From Ascidiaceihabitans sp039975415 (GTDB lineage Bacteria; Pseudomonadota; Alphaproteobacteria; Rhodobacterales; Rhodobacteraceae), in the NCBI RefSeq assembly GCF_039975415.1, contig NZ_JBDWHD010000016.1: a DNA stretch of 64,000 nt; one strand, 5' to 3'. Both the position numbers and the translations under genes were made by a program. Shown here in pieces: positions 1 to 8,830 of the stretch. Position 1 is the stretch's first letter; every line of letters starts with the position of its first letter. The notes under the pieces are model-generated. The model was not told the origin of the DNA. It made no database searches and worked only from the letters and a program-made list of their open reading frames with translations.

Positions 1-344
1 GCTTTTTTGTCATCCAGGTATGTTTGCAGGAATTTCTTGGGGTCGACGACGTATTCTGCCAGATTGGCTTCGTCCCAGACCAAACCGGCTTCGCCTGCAG
101 CCATGATGCTGTCTTTGTATTTGTAACCCTCCAAAGCGCCCGCTTGACGCCCGATGACGCCATACAGGTTCGGGCCGGATTTGCCGCCTTTGTAGATCAC
201 GTTGTCACCGTCTGAAATCATGTGGCAGGCTTTGCATTTTTTGAATGCCTTTTCACCGGCTTCGGCGTCACCTGTTGAATGACCATCTGCGAATGCGGGG
301 GCTGCCAAGCTGAGGACAGCCAAGGTTGCGAATGTACGAAACAT
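1..344 (-). CDS. cycA: Soluble c-type cytochrome (c2/c551 type), 3' end outside window
   Basis: The reverse strand reads an ATG at 344-342 followed by a signal peptide (hydrophobic, ending ...APAFA) and a mature chain with one heme-binding CKACH motif at about residues 37-41. The rest (YKGGKSGPNLYGVIGR, later YKYKDSIM and a PKKFL segment) is typical of class I cytochrome c2. It is a periplasmic electron carrier to the photosynthetic reaction centre and/or oxidase. It lies 84 bp downstream of hemA on the same strand, the place where Roseobacter photosynthesis clusters carry cycA. The ORF leaves the window at base 1, so the axial methionine region is not seen. Family call is strong; the c2 versus c551 name is from context. 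Confidence 0.9.
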   Translation of the reverse strand, partial: MFRTFATLAVLSLAAPAFADGHSTGDAEAGEKAFKKCKACHMISDGDNVIYKGGKSGPNLYGVIGRQAGALEGYKYKDSIMAAGEAGLVWDEANLAEYVVDPKKFLQTYLDDKK

Positions 345-428
345 ATTTTTTCTCCAGTGATGATTGCCTTATTACTTAGCGCATCATCACCAGAGTCAAC
401 AGTCACATCGCCGCGATTTTACGCGATT

Positions 429-1643
429 TTATGCCACAGCATGTGAAATTGCGCATTGTTTCCAAAGCTCTTTCAACGCCATCACCAGATGTTCGATGTC
501 ATCCGTGCTGTGCAGGGGCGACGGGGTGAACCGCAACCGTTCGGTGCCTTTGGGCACTGTGGGATAATTGATGGGCTGCACGTAGATGCCATAGGTCTGC
601 ATCAGGTAGTCCGCCAGCATCCGCGTTTTCACCGGATCACCGATCATCACAGGGATGATGTGGCTGGGGTTGTCGAGATGCGGAATGCCTTCCTGATCCA
701 GCCGTTTGCGCAAATAGGCCACCTTTTGTTGCTGCATCATCCGTTCAGAGCTGCTGTTTTTCAGGTGCTGGATCGACGTTTGCGCCGCCGCCGCGATGGC
801 TGGGGGCAGGGCAGTGGTAAAGATGAAGCCCGACGCAAAACTGCGGATGAAATCGCACATCGCCTCGGACCCGGTGATATAGCCCCCCATGACGCCGAAT
901 GCTTTGCCGAGCGTGCCTTCAATCAAGGTGATCCGGTCCATCAACCCCTCGCGTTCGGCCACACCGCCACCGCGCGGGCCATACATGCCAACGGCGTGGA
1001 CCTCGTCGATGTAGCTAAGTGCGCCGTGTTTTTCGCAGACTTCCACGATTTCACGGATGGGCGCGATGTCGCCGTCCATGGAATAGACCGATTCAAAGGC
1101 CACAATCTTGGTCGCGTTGGCGGGCAGGGCGGCCAGTTTGCGGTCAAGGTCTTGCGGGTCATTATGCTTCCAGATCACCTTGGGGCATTTTGCGTGGCGG
1201 ATGCCTTCGATCATGGAGGCGTGGTTCAGCTCGTCCGACAGGATCACCGCATTGGGCAGGCGTGAGCCCAGCGTGGACAACGCCGCCCAGTTAGACACGT
1301 AACCAGAGGTGAACAGCAGGGCCGCTTCTTTGTTGTGCAAATCGGCCAGCTCTTTTTCCAACTCTTTGTGGGCGTGGTTGGTGCCAGAGATGTTGCGCGT
1401 GCCGCCGGCCCCTGTGCCATAAGCGGTCACGGCATCGATCATCGCCTTGCTGACGGCGGGGTGTTGGCCCATCCCCAGATAGTCGTTGGAACACCAAACG
1501 GTGACCTGATCCGGCGCGTCCTCGTCGTGGCATTTGGCCTTGGGGAAAGACCCCGACATCCGTTCCAGTTCGGCGAATATGCGGTAATTGCCTTCGCCTT
1601 TCAGATCATCCAGTTGCGTCTGAAAAAGTGCATCAAAGTCCAT
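429..1643 (-). CDS. hemA: 5-aminolevulinate synthase
   Basis: PLP enzyme condensing glycine and succinyl-CoA to ALA, the first step of tetrapyrrole synthesis. The product is 404 aa, the usual length. Visible motifs are the glycine-rich NDYLGMG, GTGAGGTRNISG, the Asp-containing SYIDEVHAVGMYG, and the PLP lysine in EGTLGKAFG. The start is set at MDFDALF, with AAGGGGGGA just upstream; the longer open frame runs back into puhE and lacks homology. It overlaps the puhE 3' end by 11 bp, so it belongs to the photosynthesis operon. A second ALA synthase gene elsewhere would not be surprising in this family. Confidence 0.97.
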   Translation of the reverse strand: MDFDALFQTQLDDLKGEGNYRIFAELERMSGSFPKAKCHDEDAPDQVTVWCSNDYLGMGQHPAVSKAMIDAVTAYGTGAGGTRNISGTNHAHKELEKELADLHNKEAALLFTSGYVSNWAALSTLGSRLPNAVILSDELNHASMIEGIRHAKCPKVIWKHNDPQDLDRKLAALPANATKIVAFESVYSMDGDIAPIREIVEVCEKHGALSYIDEVHAVGMYGPRGGGVAEREGLMDRITLIEGTLGKAFGVMGGYITGSEAMCDFIRSFASGFIFTTALPPAIAAAAQTSIQHLKNSSSERMMQQQKVAYLRKRLDQEGIPHLDNPSHIIPVMIGDPVKTRMLADYLMQTYGIYVQPINYPTVPKGTERLRFTPSPLHSTDDIEHLVMALKELWKQCAISHAVA

Positions 1644-2442
1644 GATGTCCCCCCTTAATCGTGTTTTTTGGTGTTGATTTGGGCGCGGGAAGCATCCAGC
1701 GCCAGAGTTTTTCGTCCGGAACGGGCAGGACCATGACCCAGTGTTCCAAAAGTGCGAGTGCGGTGAGCGCACTTAACAAGGCAAAACCTGTGATCTGCCC
1801 CGGTGTTTCTACCGCCATCAGCCGTTCCAACCAGCAGGCTGCGGCAAAGGTCAGTGCTGTTGTTGAAATGGGAAACAGCCAGTTCATGCGGCGATCCCGA
1901 AAGTGACTTGGCAGATGCGCCAGCGCGTCGGGCAGAAAATCCACATTGATGCGGGGCACCCCCAGAAACAGGTTCAGTTTCGCGGACACACGCGCAAAGA
2001 ACAGCACCGCAAACGTCCACATGCCAAAGCCGTTTTCGTGTCCCGTACCCACCAGAAACATCGCAATCAAAGCCGCGATCAAAAGCATTTCGTGGTAGGC
2101 CAGCGTGCCCCAAGCACGAATAAAACGTTCCCATTCTGGCGTGTGCGGGGGCAAGGCATGTGTGTTGGGGCCGGTGATTGTGCCTGTCAGAAAGGCCAAT
2201 TCGATCCAGCCCCAGATGCCAAGTGCGCTAAGGAACGCGACATAGACCCCGAAGAGGGTTTCATTGTCCAAAGACCACCAGAACCCGTAAGCCCCAACCA
2301 AGATCATCGGCAAGCCACACAGCACAGTTGTTGTTCGCGCACGTTGCCCTGCGCGGTCTGCGTATTTGACCGCCATCAAAATTGCCCCGGTGGAGAACCA
2401 CCAGACAAACAGGGCAATAATAGAGGCGATCCAGGGGGTCAT
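1633..2442 (-). CDS. puhE: Photosynthetic complex assembly protein PuhE (DUF3623)
   Basis: 269-aa polytopic membrane protein with about seven or eight hydrophobic segments. The pattern includes FVWWFSTGAILMAVKYADR at the start, then LAYHEMLLIAAL and a loop with FFARVSAKLNLFLGVPR, characteristic of PuhE. The family acts in biogenesis of the reaction centre/LH1 or in bacteriochlorophyll supply; the precise activity is unknown. It shares a base with the acsF stop (start codon at 2442) and runs into hemA, giving strong translational coupling. Position between acsF and hemA matches other alphaproteobacterial clusters. Confidence 0.92.
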   Translation of the reverse strand: MTPWIASIIALFVWWFSTGAILMAVKYADRAGQRARTTTVLCGLPMILVGAYGFWWSLDNETLFGVYVAFLSALGIWGWIELAFLTGTITGPNTHALPPHTPEWERFIRAWGTLAYHEMLLIAALIAMFLVGTGHENGFGMWTFAVLFFARVSAKLNLFLGVPRINVDFLPDALAHLPSHFRDRRMNWLFPISTTALTFAAACWLERLMAVETPGQITGFALLSALTALALLEHWVMVLPVPDEKLWRWMLPAPKSTPKNTIKGGHHGL

Positions 2443-3557
2443 TAGTAGGCAGGCTCCATCAGCACCGCGTCAGGGCATTTGTGTTTTTTGACGGGGATCG
2501 TGAACAGCGACACAAAGGCCATACCGGCCCGTGCCTGTGCGCCCAGTTTGCGGAAGAATTGCTTGTTTTCCACCGCCTCTGCCAGATCGGCATTCGCCTT
2601 TTGCAAACGCTCAAGACCGCGCTGCCAGCGGGGGTTGTCAATATCCAGCGTGATCGGGAAAATCTGCTGCGTCAGGGCCGAGGTTTTCACATAGACCTCA
2701 TGGGCGTACCAATCGGGATCCACGCCAAGTGCTTTGTGAAACACAGGGCGCTGGTGATCGCGCACATACATCGTGGCGAACACGGCCGTCAGGAAGAATT
2801 TGATCCACCAGACGTTCACACCACTGGTCAGCTTGGGGTCGGTTTTCATCAGCAAGGCGAAAGCCTCGCCGTGTGAAAACTCATCGTTGCACCATTCCTC
2901 GAACCATTTGAAAATCGGGTGAAAGCGGTGTTCGGGGTGCGCCTGCAGGTGGCGGAAAATCGTGATGTAACGCGCATAGCCGATCTTTTCCGACAGGTAG
3001 GTGGCATAGTAGATGAATTTGGGGCGGAAGTAGGTGTATTTCTTTTTCTGGGTCAGAAACCCAAGGTTCACAGACACGCCTGCCTCGCGCAGCGCATCGT
3101 TGATGAAACCGGCATGGCGTGCTTCGTCGCGGGCCATCAGCTGGAACAGTTGGGTGATGTCGGAATTCGATCCGCGACGCTTCATTTCCTTGTAAAGGAC
3201 GCAGCCTGAAAATTCAGCGGTACATGAGGACACCAGAAAGTCGATGAATTCCTTTTTCAGGGCAGGCTCCATCCCGTCCCAATCCACTTCGTCCCAATCG
3301 GCGTTTTTCTTGAAGTGGCCTTTGTTCGGGTCTGACACCATCTGCGCAATCAAACGGTCCCATTCGGCGCGCACAGGCGTCACGTCGATGGCGTCCAATT
3401 CATCAAAATCAGTGGTGTAAAAGCGCGGCGTCAGCAGGGTGTTTTGCATGGCAAGCGCCGTGGCGCTGTCGCTGTCGGTGATGGACTGCGCCTGTTGCAG
3501 TTTCAGGCTTTCTTCGGCGTCGGTGATGTCAGAGGTGTGTTTGGGCTGCATGTTCAT
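2442..3557 (-). CDS. acsF: Mg-protoporphyrin IX monomethyl ester aerobic oxidative cyclase
   Basis: 371 aa, di-iron monooxygenase forming the isocyclic ring E of bacteriochlorophyll with O2. Carboxylate/His ligands are seen in the pairs CTAEFSGC/ARDEARHAGF and WCNDEFSHGEAF, the expected ferritin-like pattern. It is coupled to the small gene upstream (4-bp overlap at 3554-3557) and to puhE downstream. Only the O2-dependent cyclase is present in this half of the cluster; the anaerobic radical-SAM BchE is not in the window. This fits an aerobic phototroph. Confidence 0.97.
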   Translation of the reverse strand: MNMQPKHTSDITDAEESLKLQQAQSITDSDSATALAMQNTLLTPRFYTTDFDELDAIDVTPVRAEWDRLIAQMVSDPNKGHFKKNADWDEVDWDGMEPALKKEFIDFLVSSCTAEFSGCVLYKEMKRRGSNSDITQLFQLMARDEARHAGFINDALREAGVSVNLGFLTQKKKYTYFRPKFIYYATYLSEKIGYARYITIFRHLQAHPEHRFHPIFKWFEEWCNDEFSHGEAFALLMKTDPKLTSGVNVWWIKFFLTAVFATMYVRDHQRPVFHKALGVDPDWYAHEVYVKTSALTQQIFPITLDIDNPRWQRGLERLQKANADLAEAVENKQFFRKLGAQARAGMAFVSLFTIPVKKHKCPDAVLMEPAY

Positions 3558-3850
3558 AGCTTCACCTCATCGGAAAAGGAAAATTCGCACAGTTCCATGA
3601 CCTCGAAGTCCCCTGTCAGGCGGGTCCAGAGGCGTTCCAGTTTTGAAGCGCGGTAAATTGTGGCTTCGCGGTCCTCGGATACGATTTCACCGAAGGGGGC
3701 CATAATTTCCGGCCCGTGCACTTGCACTTCGTCGCCGGGATAAACGGTGGCACCGTTGTTGAAGCGGACGTGGGCGTGCAGGCTTTCGAATTTATGGCTG
3801 ATTTCGACGGTGCAGGGGGCACGTTCGATGTCTTTTGTCAGTAGTCCCAT
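3554..3850 (-). CDS. bciE: Small AcsF partner, BciE-type cyclase subunit
   Basis: 98-aa acidic soluble protein. Part of it (HAHVRFNNGATVYPGDEVQVHG) looks like a small beta-barrel, and the end is FEVMELCEFSFSDEV. It lies directly upstream of acsF with a 4-bp overlap. Published work on alphaproteobacterial cyclases (Rhodobacter sphaeroides) describes BciE, a small protein from the acsF neighbourhood that AcsF needs for activity. Position and size here match, so I assign it by context and general resemblance. It is easily missed because it is short. No RNA or other feature competes for this stretch. Confidence 0.75.
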   Translation of the reverse strand: MGLLTKDIERAPCTVEISHKFESLHAHVRFNNGATVYPGDEVQVHGPEIMAPFGEIVSEDREATIYRASKLERLWTRLTGDFEVMELCEFSFSDEVKL

Positions 3851-3871
3851 GAGGTGGCTTCCCTTTTGGTT

Positions 3872-4339
3872 TCAGTTGGTACCCAGCAACCTGGCGAAGG
3901 TGCGGGTGTTGTCAGCGCCGAAACCCATCAGTTCTGCAGACCATCCGGTAACGGGATCATGCAAAGACAGGCGGTTTCCTTGACGCAGTTGCAGTTGGAC
4001 GGGGGCAGACATATCTGCCCCGATCTTGGCCCGTTCGCGGGCAATCACGCGTTCGACACCTGCGACAAAGCCGCCTTTGTCCGCGCTAAAGTCGGCAATC
4101 ACAGACCCGTTGGGGTCCAAAACTGTGGCGGCCCCGGACGCTTGTCCGGTGATCAGAATATCGCGTTGGGCGATGATCTCGGTTTGGGCGGGGGTGCCGT
4201 CCAAAGGACGATCCGACAGGGATGCAATAGCGACCAGCGCAACCACGGCCAGAACAAAGGCACAAACCAAACGGATCAGGACGCGCGGCACCAGATCTTC
4301 TTGGGGGGCATGAACGCGGGGGGTGTCTGTGTGTGCCAT
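3872..4339 (-). CDS. puhC: Photosynthetic complex assembly protein PuhC
   Basis: 155 aa with a single N-terminal membrane anchor (about residues 22-42, VLIRLVCAFVLAVVALVAIASL) and a periplasmic C-terminal domain, the PuhC layout. PuhC supports reaction centre/LH1 assembly and organisation. The start is placed at MAHTDTP, 4 bases after the puhB stop, with CGGAA upstream. An ATG eight codons earlier lies inside puhB and is possible. 21 bp separate it from bciE. Confidence 0.9.
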   Translation of the reverse strand: MAHTDTPRVHAPQEDLVPRVLIRLVCAFVLAVVALVAIASLSDRPLDGTPAQTEIIAQRDILITGQASGAATVLDPNGSVIADFSADKGGFVAGVERVIARERAKIGADMSAPVQLQLRQGNRLSLHDPVTGWSAELMGFGADNTRTFARLLGTN

Positions 4340-4343
4340 CTGA

Positions 4344-4979
4344 TTATTCCGCTGCCACGGCATTGGGCGACACAGGTGCGCGCGCCACTTCGGGGCGTGT
4401 CACACGCGCTTCGGCGGCCGAGGCCAAAATGCCAGCCACACGTTCCGCGTCCTTGATGCAACGCAGCGCAGGCTGTGCCTTTTTGAAGTGCCATGGACGC
4501 GCATGGGGCCAGCACACCAGATACCCAAGTTGGGTGTCGCCGGTTGTGTCCAGCGCGATGGTGCCGGTGCCGTTTTTGCGCATGTCCAGCATCGCGTTGC
4601 CCACCTGCGTGTAGGGCAGATTGATCGTCAGCGTCAAAGCCGCCCCGATCCGCATCACCACACGGGCATCGGTGATTGTGTACATGGTGGCGCGGGCCTG
4701 AACATAGGCCACAAGCCACAGCAACGCACACACCACGGTCCCCAACAACAGATATGGCACAGCCGCGCCAATGGCCTGACCCAGCGGCAAAAGATCAACC
4801 ACCGTGGTGAAACGCCAAGCGGCCAGCAACGTGAAATATCCCGCAACCCATTTCAATGACAACGCCCCGCAGGCCAGCGCCCAAGGGTCAGGGCGCCCCT
4901 GCCACAGGATCTGTTCGCCTTTCGGGGGGCGTTCGGGAAGCCCCTCAACGGGCTCTATTTCGAAGTCATCATGAGACAT
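4344..4979 (-). CDS. puhB: Photosynthetic complex assembly protein PuhB
   Basis: 211 aa. It has a soluble N-terminus with GEQILWQGRPDPWALA, followed by about three membrane segments (residues 40-58, 70-92) and a PH-like C-terminal domain (YTITDARVVMRIG, INLPYTQVGNAMLD). PuhB is an RC assembly factor that helps dimerise or insert reaction-centre subunits. The C-terminus is an Ala/Pro-rich tail. It lies 36 bp after puhA in the usual puhABC order. Confidence 0.93.
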   Translation of the reverse strand: MSHDDFEIEPVEGLPERPPKGEQILWQGRPDPWALACGALSLKWVAGYFTLLAAWRFTTVVDLLPLGQAIGAAVPYLLLGTVVCALLWLVAYVQARATMYTITDARVVMRIGAALTLTINLPYTQVGNAMLDMRKNGTGTIALDTTGDTQLGYLVCWPHARPWHFKKAQPALRCIKDAERVAGILASAAEARVTRPEVARAPVSPNAVAAE

Positions 4980-5015
4980 GGCTGGTGTCCCCTTTTTTGG
5001 GTTGCGATTGTGGTT

Positions 5016-5786
5016 TTAGATCAGCGGTTCTTGACGTTTGGCATCGGCATAAAGATGGCCGCCGCCGTAGTAGCCGCTGATTTTGTCTTCTTCCAAGCAG
5101 GTCACTTCCGTGGCGCTTTTGTGCTTTGGCACATTGGCAAATTGCGCGGCATAGATGGATGTGATGTGCATGCGGTCTTTCTTGATGCGCACCATGGTCA
5201 TGGGCACAAGACGTGTGCCGCCGCCATGCGCTGCGTCCAGTTCGTATTCGACATACCGCACCAGCTGTTCGGGTTCGTCGATCCACATGTCGGTGACTTT
5301 GCCAACAATCTCGAAGTCACCGGATTCAACAGGCAACCCACGTGGATCACGGCCCGCGGACACGCTGAACGCTTCTTTGGTGGACATCGGAATGATCTTG
5401 GGGTGGCCGTGGCCGTCCAGTTCCGGCAGATCGCGGCGCGGCGCCCAGGATGCGGGACCAACCCCGTCGATCATCGGATCGCCTGTGGGCTCCAGCGGAT
5501 AGCCGTTGCCGGACCCTACACGCTTTAACGCGATGTCGGCACGCTCTGGTGCTTGGCCTGATGGCACGGAAATAGACCCGCGCCCGTGGGGCAGATCAAA
5601 GGTTTTGTCTTCGGGGATCGGCCACATCGACGGGTTCGAGGACTTGTTTCCTTCGTCGTCTTCCATCGGATAGCCTTCGCGCATGTTTTCGCGTTGGATG
5701 TAGATGATAAGCGCTGCGAAAAAGATCCAGAACAGCCAAAGCACCAGTGATGCTATGTCGAATTCGCCGAAGAATGTGCCAGTCAT
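5016..5786 (-). CDS. puhA: Photosynthetic reaction centre H subunit
   Basis: 256 aa with one N-terminal transmembrane helix (FDIASLVLWLFWIFFAALII) then the conserved REGYPMEDD and a cytoplasmic beta-rich domain with GNGYPLEPTGDPM and GPASWAPRRDLPELDGHG. This caps the L/M core and shapes proton delivery to QB. The start MTGTFFGEFDI has a strong AGGAGGA site at good spacing. A much longer open frame upstream overlaps lhaA and is not used. lhaA ends 22 bp upstream. Confidence 0.98.
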   Translation of the reverse strand: MTGTFFGEFDIASLVLWLFWIFFAALIIYIQRENMREGYPMEDDEGNKSSNPSMWPIPEDKTFDLPHGRGSISVPSGQAPERADIALKRVGSGNGYPLEPTGDPMIDGVGPASWAPRRDLPELDGHGHPKIIPMSTKEAFSVSAGRDPRGLPVESGDFEIVGKVTDMWIDEPEQLVRYVEYELDAAHGGGTRLVPMTMVRIKKDRMHITSIYAAQFANVPKHKSATEVTCLEEDKISGYYGGGHLYADAKRQEPLI

Positions 5787-5808
5787 AGTATGTCCTCCTG
5801 GACGGGTT

Positions 5809-7236
5809 TTATGTTGGGAAATCAGCCAGACCCAAGGGGCGTTGGTTGATGTCCATAGGGGTGGGGGGACCGCTGCGGCGCACCAGTGGTCCCAAGACGA
5901 TAAGAGTGACGAAAAGCAGGCCAATCTCGGTGTGGTAAACGAATGAATATCCTGTGGCGGGGGTATCAAGGGCTGTGCCCCATGCGCCGGATGTGGCCAC
6001 GGTGCTGATCCAGTCACGCAACGTGCCGCCCATGGCGATGGCAAGCCCTGCGGCGCTGGCTTGTGCCGCGCCCCATGCGCCCAACGCCAGACCACGTCCC
6101 GCTTTGCCTGTCGCAGGCATGGTCATGGCCGCTGTCAGTGTCGCGACTGCAAACAAGCCGCCGCCGAAGCCGATCATCAACGCCCCGGCATAGAACAGGG
6201 CGTTTGACGCCATGGGGGCTGCGAAAATCACCAGACTAAAGGCCCAGACACCCGCCAGTATGCCGCCGCCTGCCAGACGGTAGGGGTTTGACCCTTTGGC
6301 CAGCCGCGCCCCTGCCAGCGCAAAGCCCAGCAAAGCGCCAATGGCCCAAAGCGCTGTCAGCATCGTTGTGGCCGACACCGAAAGCCCGAGAATTTCACCG
6401 CCGTAGGGTTCCAGCAACACGTCTTGCATATTGAAGGCCATGGTGCCGACAAACACACAAACCAGCAAACGGCCCGCTTGGCCGCCGTCCATGAAATCTG
6501 TCCACGCATCGCTGAATTTGGGGCGCGGGGCGGCGCGTTCGTCCGCGGACATGGGCCGCACGCTTTCCTGTTTCCACAGGGCGATCAGGTTCAGCACAAC
6601 GCCAACCACAGCAGCCCCTTGCACCACGCGGATCAGTTTCAGGGACGTAAATTCAGTCAGCAACCCGCCGATGATCACCGCAGAGACCCCCATCCCCACA
6701 AGGAACATCACATAAAGCAATGCGACAACGCGGGGTCGTGTTTCGTCTGTGGCGCGGTCCGAGGCCAGTGCCAATCCTGCCGTTTGCGTCATATGCAATC
6801 CAAGGCCCGTCATCAGAAACGCCAATGCCGCCAACACTTCGCCCGCGAAGGGAATGGTGTGGACCACATCGCCACCCAGAACCAGCAGCGCAAAGGGCAT
6901 TACAGCCAGCCCGCCAAATTGCCAAAGTGAGCCGAACCAGATGTAGGGCACGCGCTTCCAGCCAATCGCGGACTTATGGGTGTCAGAGCGGAACCCAAGC
7001 AGCGCCCGAAACGGGGCGATCAGAACAGGCAGTGCGATCATGATGGCCACGATCATGGCCGGCACGCTGAGTTCCACAATCATCACACGGTTCAATGTGC
7101 CCAAAAGCATTACAGAGGCCATGCCCACGGACACCTGAAACAGCGAAAGGCGCAGCAATTGCGCCAAAGGAAGGCCTTCGCTGGCGGCGTCCGCAAAGGG
7201 CAATGCCCGCAGGGTAAGGCGCTTCAGTCCACTCAT
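5809..7236 (-). CDS. lhaA: LH1 assembly protein LhaA (PucC/BCD family of the MFS)
   Basis: 475-aa, about 12 membrane segments. Signature sequences include LNRVMIVELSVPA near the start, FRALLGFRSDTHKSAIGWKRVPYIW, and FNMQDVLLEPYGGEILG. Members deliver bacteriochlorophyll or guide insertion of LH1 polypeptides. The start MSGLKRL overlaps the bchM stop by 4 bp (ATGA). Longer reading upstream falls inside bchM. A second family member lies at 19517-20773, the usual arrangement in purple bacteria. Confidence 0.95.
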   Translation of the reverse strand: MSGLKRLTLRALPFADAASEGLPLAQLLRLSLFQVSVGMASVMLLGTLNRVMIVELSVPAMIVAIMIALPVLIAPFRALLGFRSDTHKSAIGWKRVPYIWFGSLWQFGGLAVMPFALLVLGGDVVHTIPFAGEVLAALAFLMTGLGLHMTQTAGLALASDRATDETRPRVVALLYVMFLVGMGVSAVIIGGLLTEFTSLKLIRVVQGAAVVGVVLNLIALWKQESVRPMSADERAAPRPKFSDAWTDFMDGGQAGRLLVCVFVGTMAFNMQDVLLEPYGGEILGLSVSATTMLTALWAIGALLGFALAGARLAKGSNPYRLAGGGILAGVWAFSLVIFAAPMASNALFYAGALMIGFGGGLFAVATLTAAMTMPATGKAGRGLALGAWGAAQASAAGLAIAMGGTLRDWISTVATSGAWGTALDTPATGYSFVYHTEIGLLFVTLIVLGPLVRRSGPPTPMDINQRPLGLADFPT

Positions 7237-7913
7237 CCGCGCAGCTCCATCGCTTGGGAAAAGTAGAAACCGGATTTGACGCGATCCACGGGACGCAAAG
7301 GACGCATCACGCCGCAGCGTTTGGTGGCGGCGATCAAGGGGGCGGTGGCATGCGGCACCATAGTCGGGCTGCGATCGGACCGTGGAAACAGCTTGCCCGC
7401 ATACCACATTGCCATCAACGCACGGGTGCGCGGGGCAACGGTAAAGACGATGTTGCGGCCTGTGCGCTTGTCCAAAGTGGCCAAGGCCGCGCCGATTTCT
7501 TCGGCGGTATAGTAGATCAGACTGTCCATTGCGACGACGTGATCAAACAGCCCCAATGTGTCGGACAACATGTCGCCAGACGTAAATGTGACTTGGGCTT
7601 GGTGGTGGTCGGGCAAGCGTTTTTGCGCGATTGCAACCAGCGACGGCGAAATATCAACAGCGACAACTGTGGCGCCGCGTGCGGCCAGTTCCGCCGTCAT
7701 TTGTCCGGCCCCGCACCCTGCATCAAGCACCCGCTGACCTGTCAGATCGACCGGCAAGCGTGACAACATCAGCGCACGCATCTTGTCACGGCCTGCGCGC
7801 ACTGTTTCACGGATTTTTGACACAGGCGCGTCAGAGGTCAGTGCCTCCCATGTTTTGGTGGCAGTCTTGTCGAAATAGGTCTCTACCCGTGACAGGGTTT
7901 GGTCATAGGCCAA
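7233..7913 (-). CDS. bchM: Mg-protoporphyrin IX O-methyltransferase (TTG start)
   Basis: 226 aa, SAM-dependent methylation of the C13 propionate of Mg-protoporphyrin, substrate for AcsF. Class I methyltransferase motif I VLDAGCGAGQ at about residues 62-71, motif II VVAVDIS, and a later DHVVAMDSLIYY. The only plausible full-length start is TTG at 7913-7911, which abuts the bchL stop codon with no gap; an in-frame stop lies directly upstream. GGGA from the bchL end may serve as ribosome site, so translation is probably coupled to bchL. It overlaps lhaA by 4 bp. Confidence 0.95.
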   Translation of the reverse strand: MAYDQTLSRVETYFDKTATKTWEALTSDAPVSKIRETVRAGRDKMRALMLSRLPVDLTGQRVLDAGCGAGQMTAELAARGATVVAVDISPSLVAIAQKRLPDHHQAQVTFTSGDMLSDTLGLFDHVVAMDSLIYYTAEEIGAALATLDKRTGRNIVFTVAPRTRALMAMWYAGKLFPRSDRSPTMVPHATAPLIAATKRCGVMRPLRPVDRVKSGFYFSQAMELRG

Positions 7914-8813
7914 TCAATCAAATCCCAGCAATTCAAAGATTTCACGGTCGGGCAACGGGGCAGGGGCCAACGGATCCGTGCCCGCCCAAAGTGTTTCGGC
8001 CAAACGGATGTATTCTTTGCGCACCTGCACAACATCTTCGTCGTCGGGCATTTCAAACAACGTCTTTTTCTTCAGGCGAGACCGGCGAATGGCGTCCAGA
8101 TCAGGCATATGCGCGATGCGGTTGAAGCCCACAGTCTTGCAATACCGGTCCACTTCGTCGGTCTCGCGGGACCGGTTGGCGACACATCCGGCCAAGCGCA
8201 CTTTGTAGTTGGCGGACTTGGCTTGTACGGCGGCAATAATGCGGTTCATCGCGTAGATGCTGTCGAAATCATTGGCTGTCACGATCAACGCGCGGTCGGC
8301 GTGTTGCAGGGGGGCTGCAAATCCACCGCACACAACGTCGCCCAACACATCAAAGATCACAACATCTGTATCTTCCAAAAGGTGGTGTTGTTTCAAAAGC
8401 TTAACGGTTTGACCCACGACATACCCGCCACAGCCTGTGCCCGCAGGGGGGCCACCGGCCTCAACGCATTTGACGCCATTGTAGCCTTCGAACACAAAAT
8501 CCTCGGGGCGCAGTTCCTCGGGGTGGAAATCCACCTCTTTCAGGATATCGATGACCGTGGGCACAAGTGTGCCTGTCAGGGTGAATGTGCTGTCGTGTTT
8601 TGGGTCACATCCGATTTGCAAGACGCGCTTGCCCAGTTTGGAAAAGGCCGCTGACAGATTGGACGATGTTGTCGATTTGCCGATGCCACCTTTGCCGTAG
8701 ACGGAAAAGACCTTCGCGCCTTCGATTTTGGCATCTTCATCCTGATGGACCTGAACGGAGCCTTCGCCGTCCTGACCGCGCAGGTTCGGGGGGTTGCGAT
8801 CGAGTGGGCTCAT
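7914..8813 (-). CDS. bchL: Dark-operative protochlorophyllide reductase ATP-binding iron-sulfur protein
   Basis: 299 aa, NifH-like homodimer giving ATP-driven electrons to BchNB. P-loop YGKGGIGKST at residues 39-48. The two 4Fe-4S cysteines are in GTGCGGY and DVVCGGF, as in NifH. The start MSPLDRN has AAGGAGGG upstream. It sits 88 bp after bchH, the widest gap in the operon, and that gap carries a folded element (8831-8866). Confidence 0.98.
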   Translation of the reverse strand: MSPLDRNPPNLRGQDGEGSVQVHQDEDAKIEGAKVFSVYGKGGIGKSTTSSNLSAAFSKLGKRVLQIGCDPKHDSTFTLTGTLVPTVIDILKEVDFHPEELRPEDFVFEGYNGVKCVEAGGPPAGTGCGGYVVGQTVKLLKQHHLLEDTDVVIFDVLGDVVCGGFAAPLQHADRALIVTANDFDSIYAMNRIIAAVQAKSANYKVRLAGCVANRSRETDEVDRYCKTVGFNRIAHMPDLDAIRRSRLKKKTLFEMPDDEDVVQVRKEYIRLAETLWAGTDPLAPAPLPDREIFELLGFD

Positions 8814-8830
8814 ATCGCCCTCCTTTCCAA

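Noticed and set aside
456..1265. 269-aa plus-strand frame opposite hemA
   Set aside because: It lies fully antisense to a complete ALA synthase gene, is His/Arg-rich, lacks a ribosome site and has no recognisable family; it is a GC-skew shadow.
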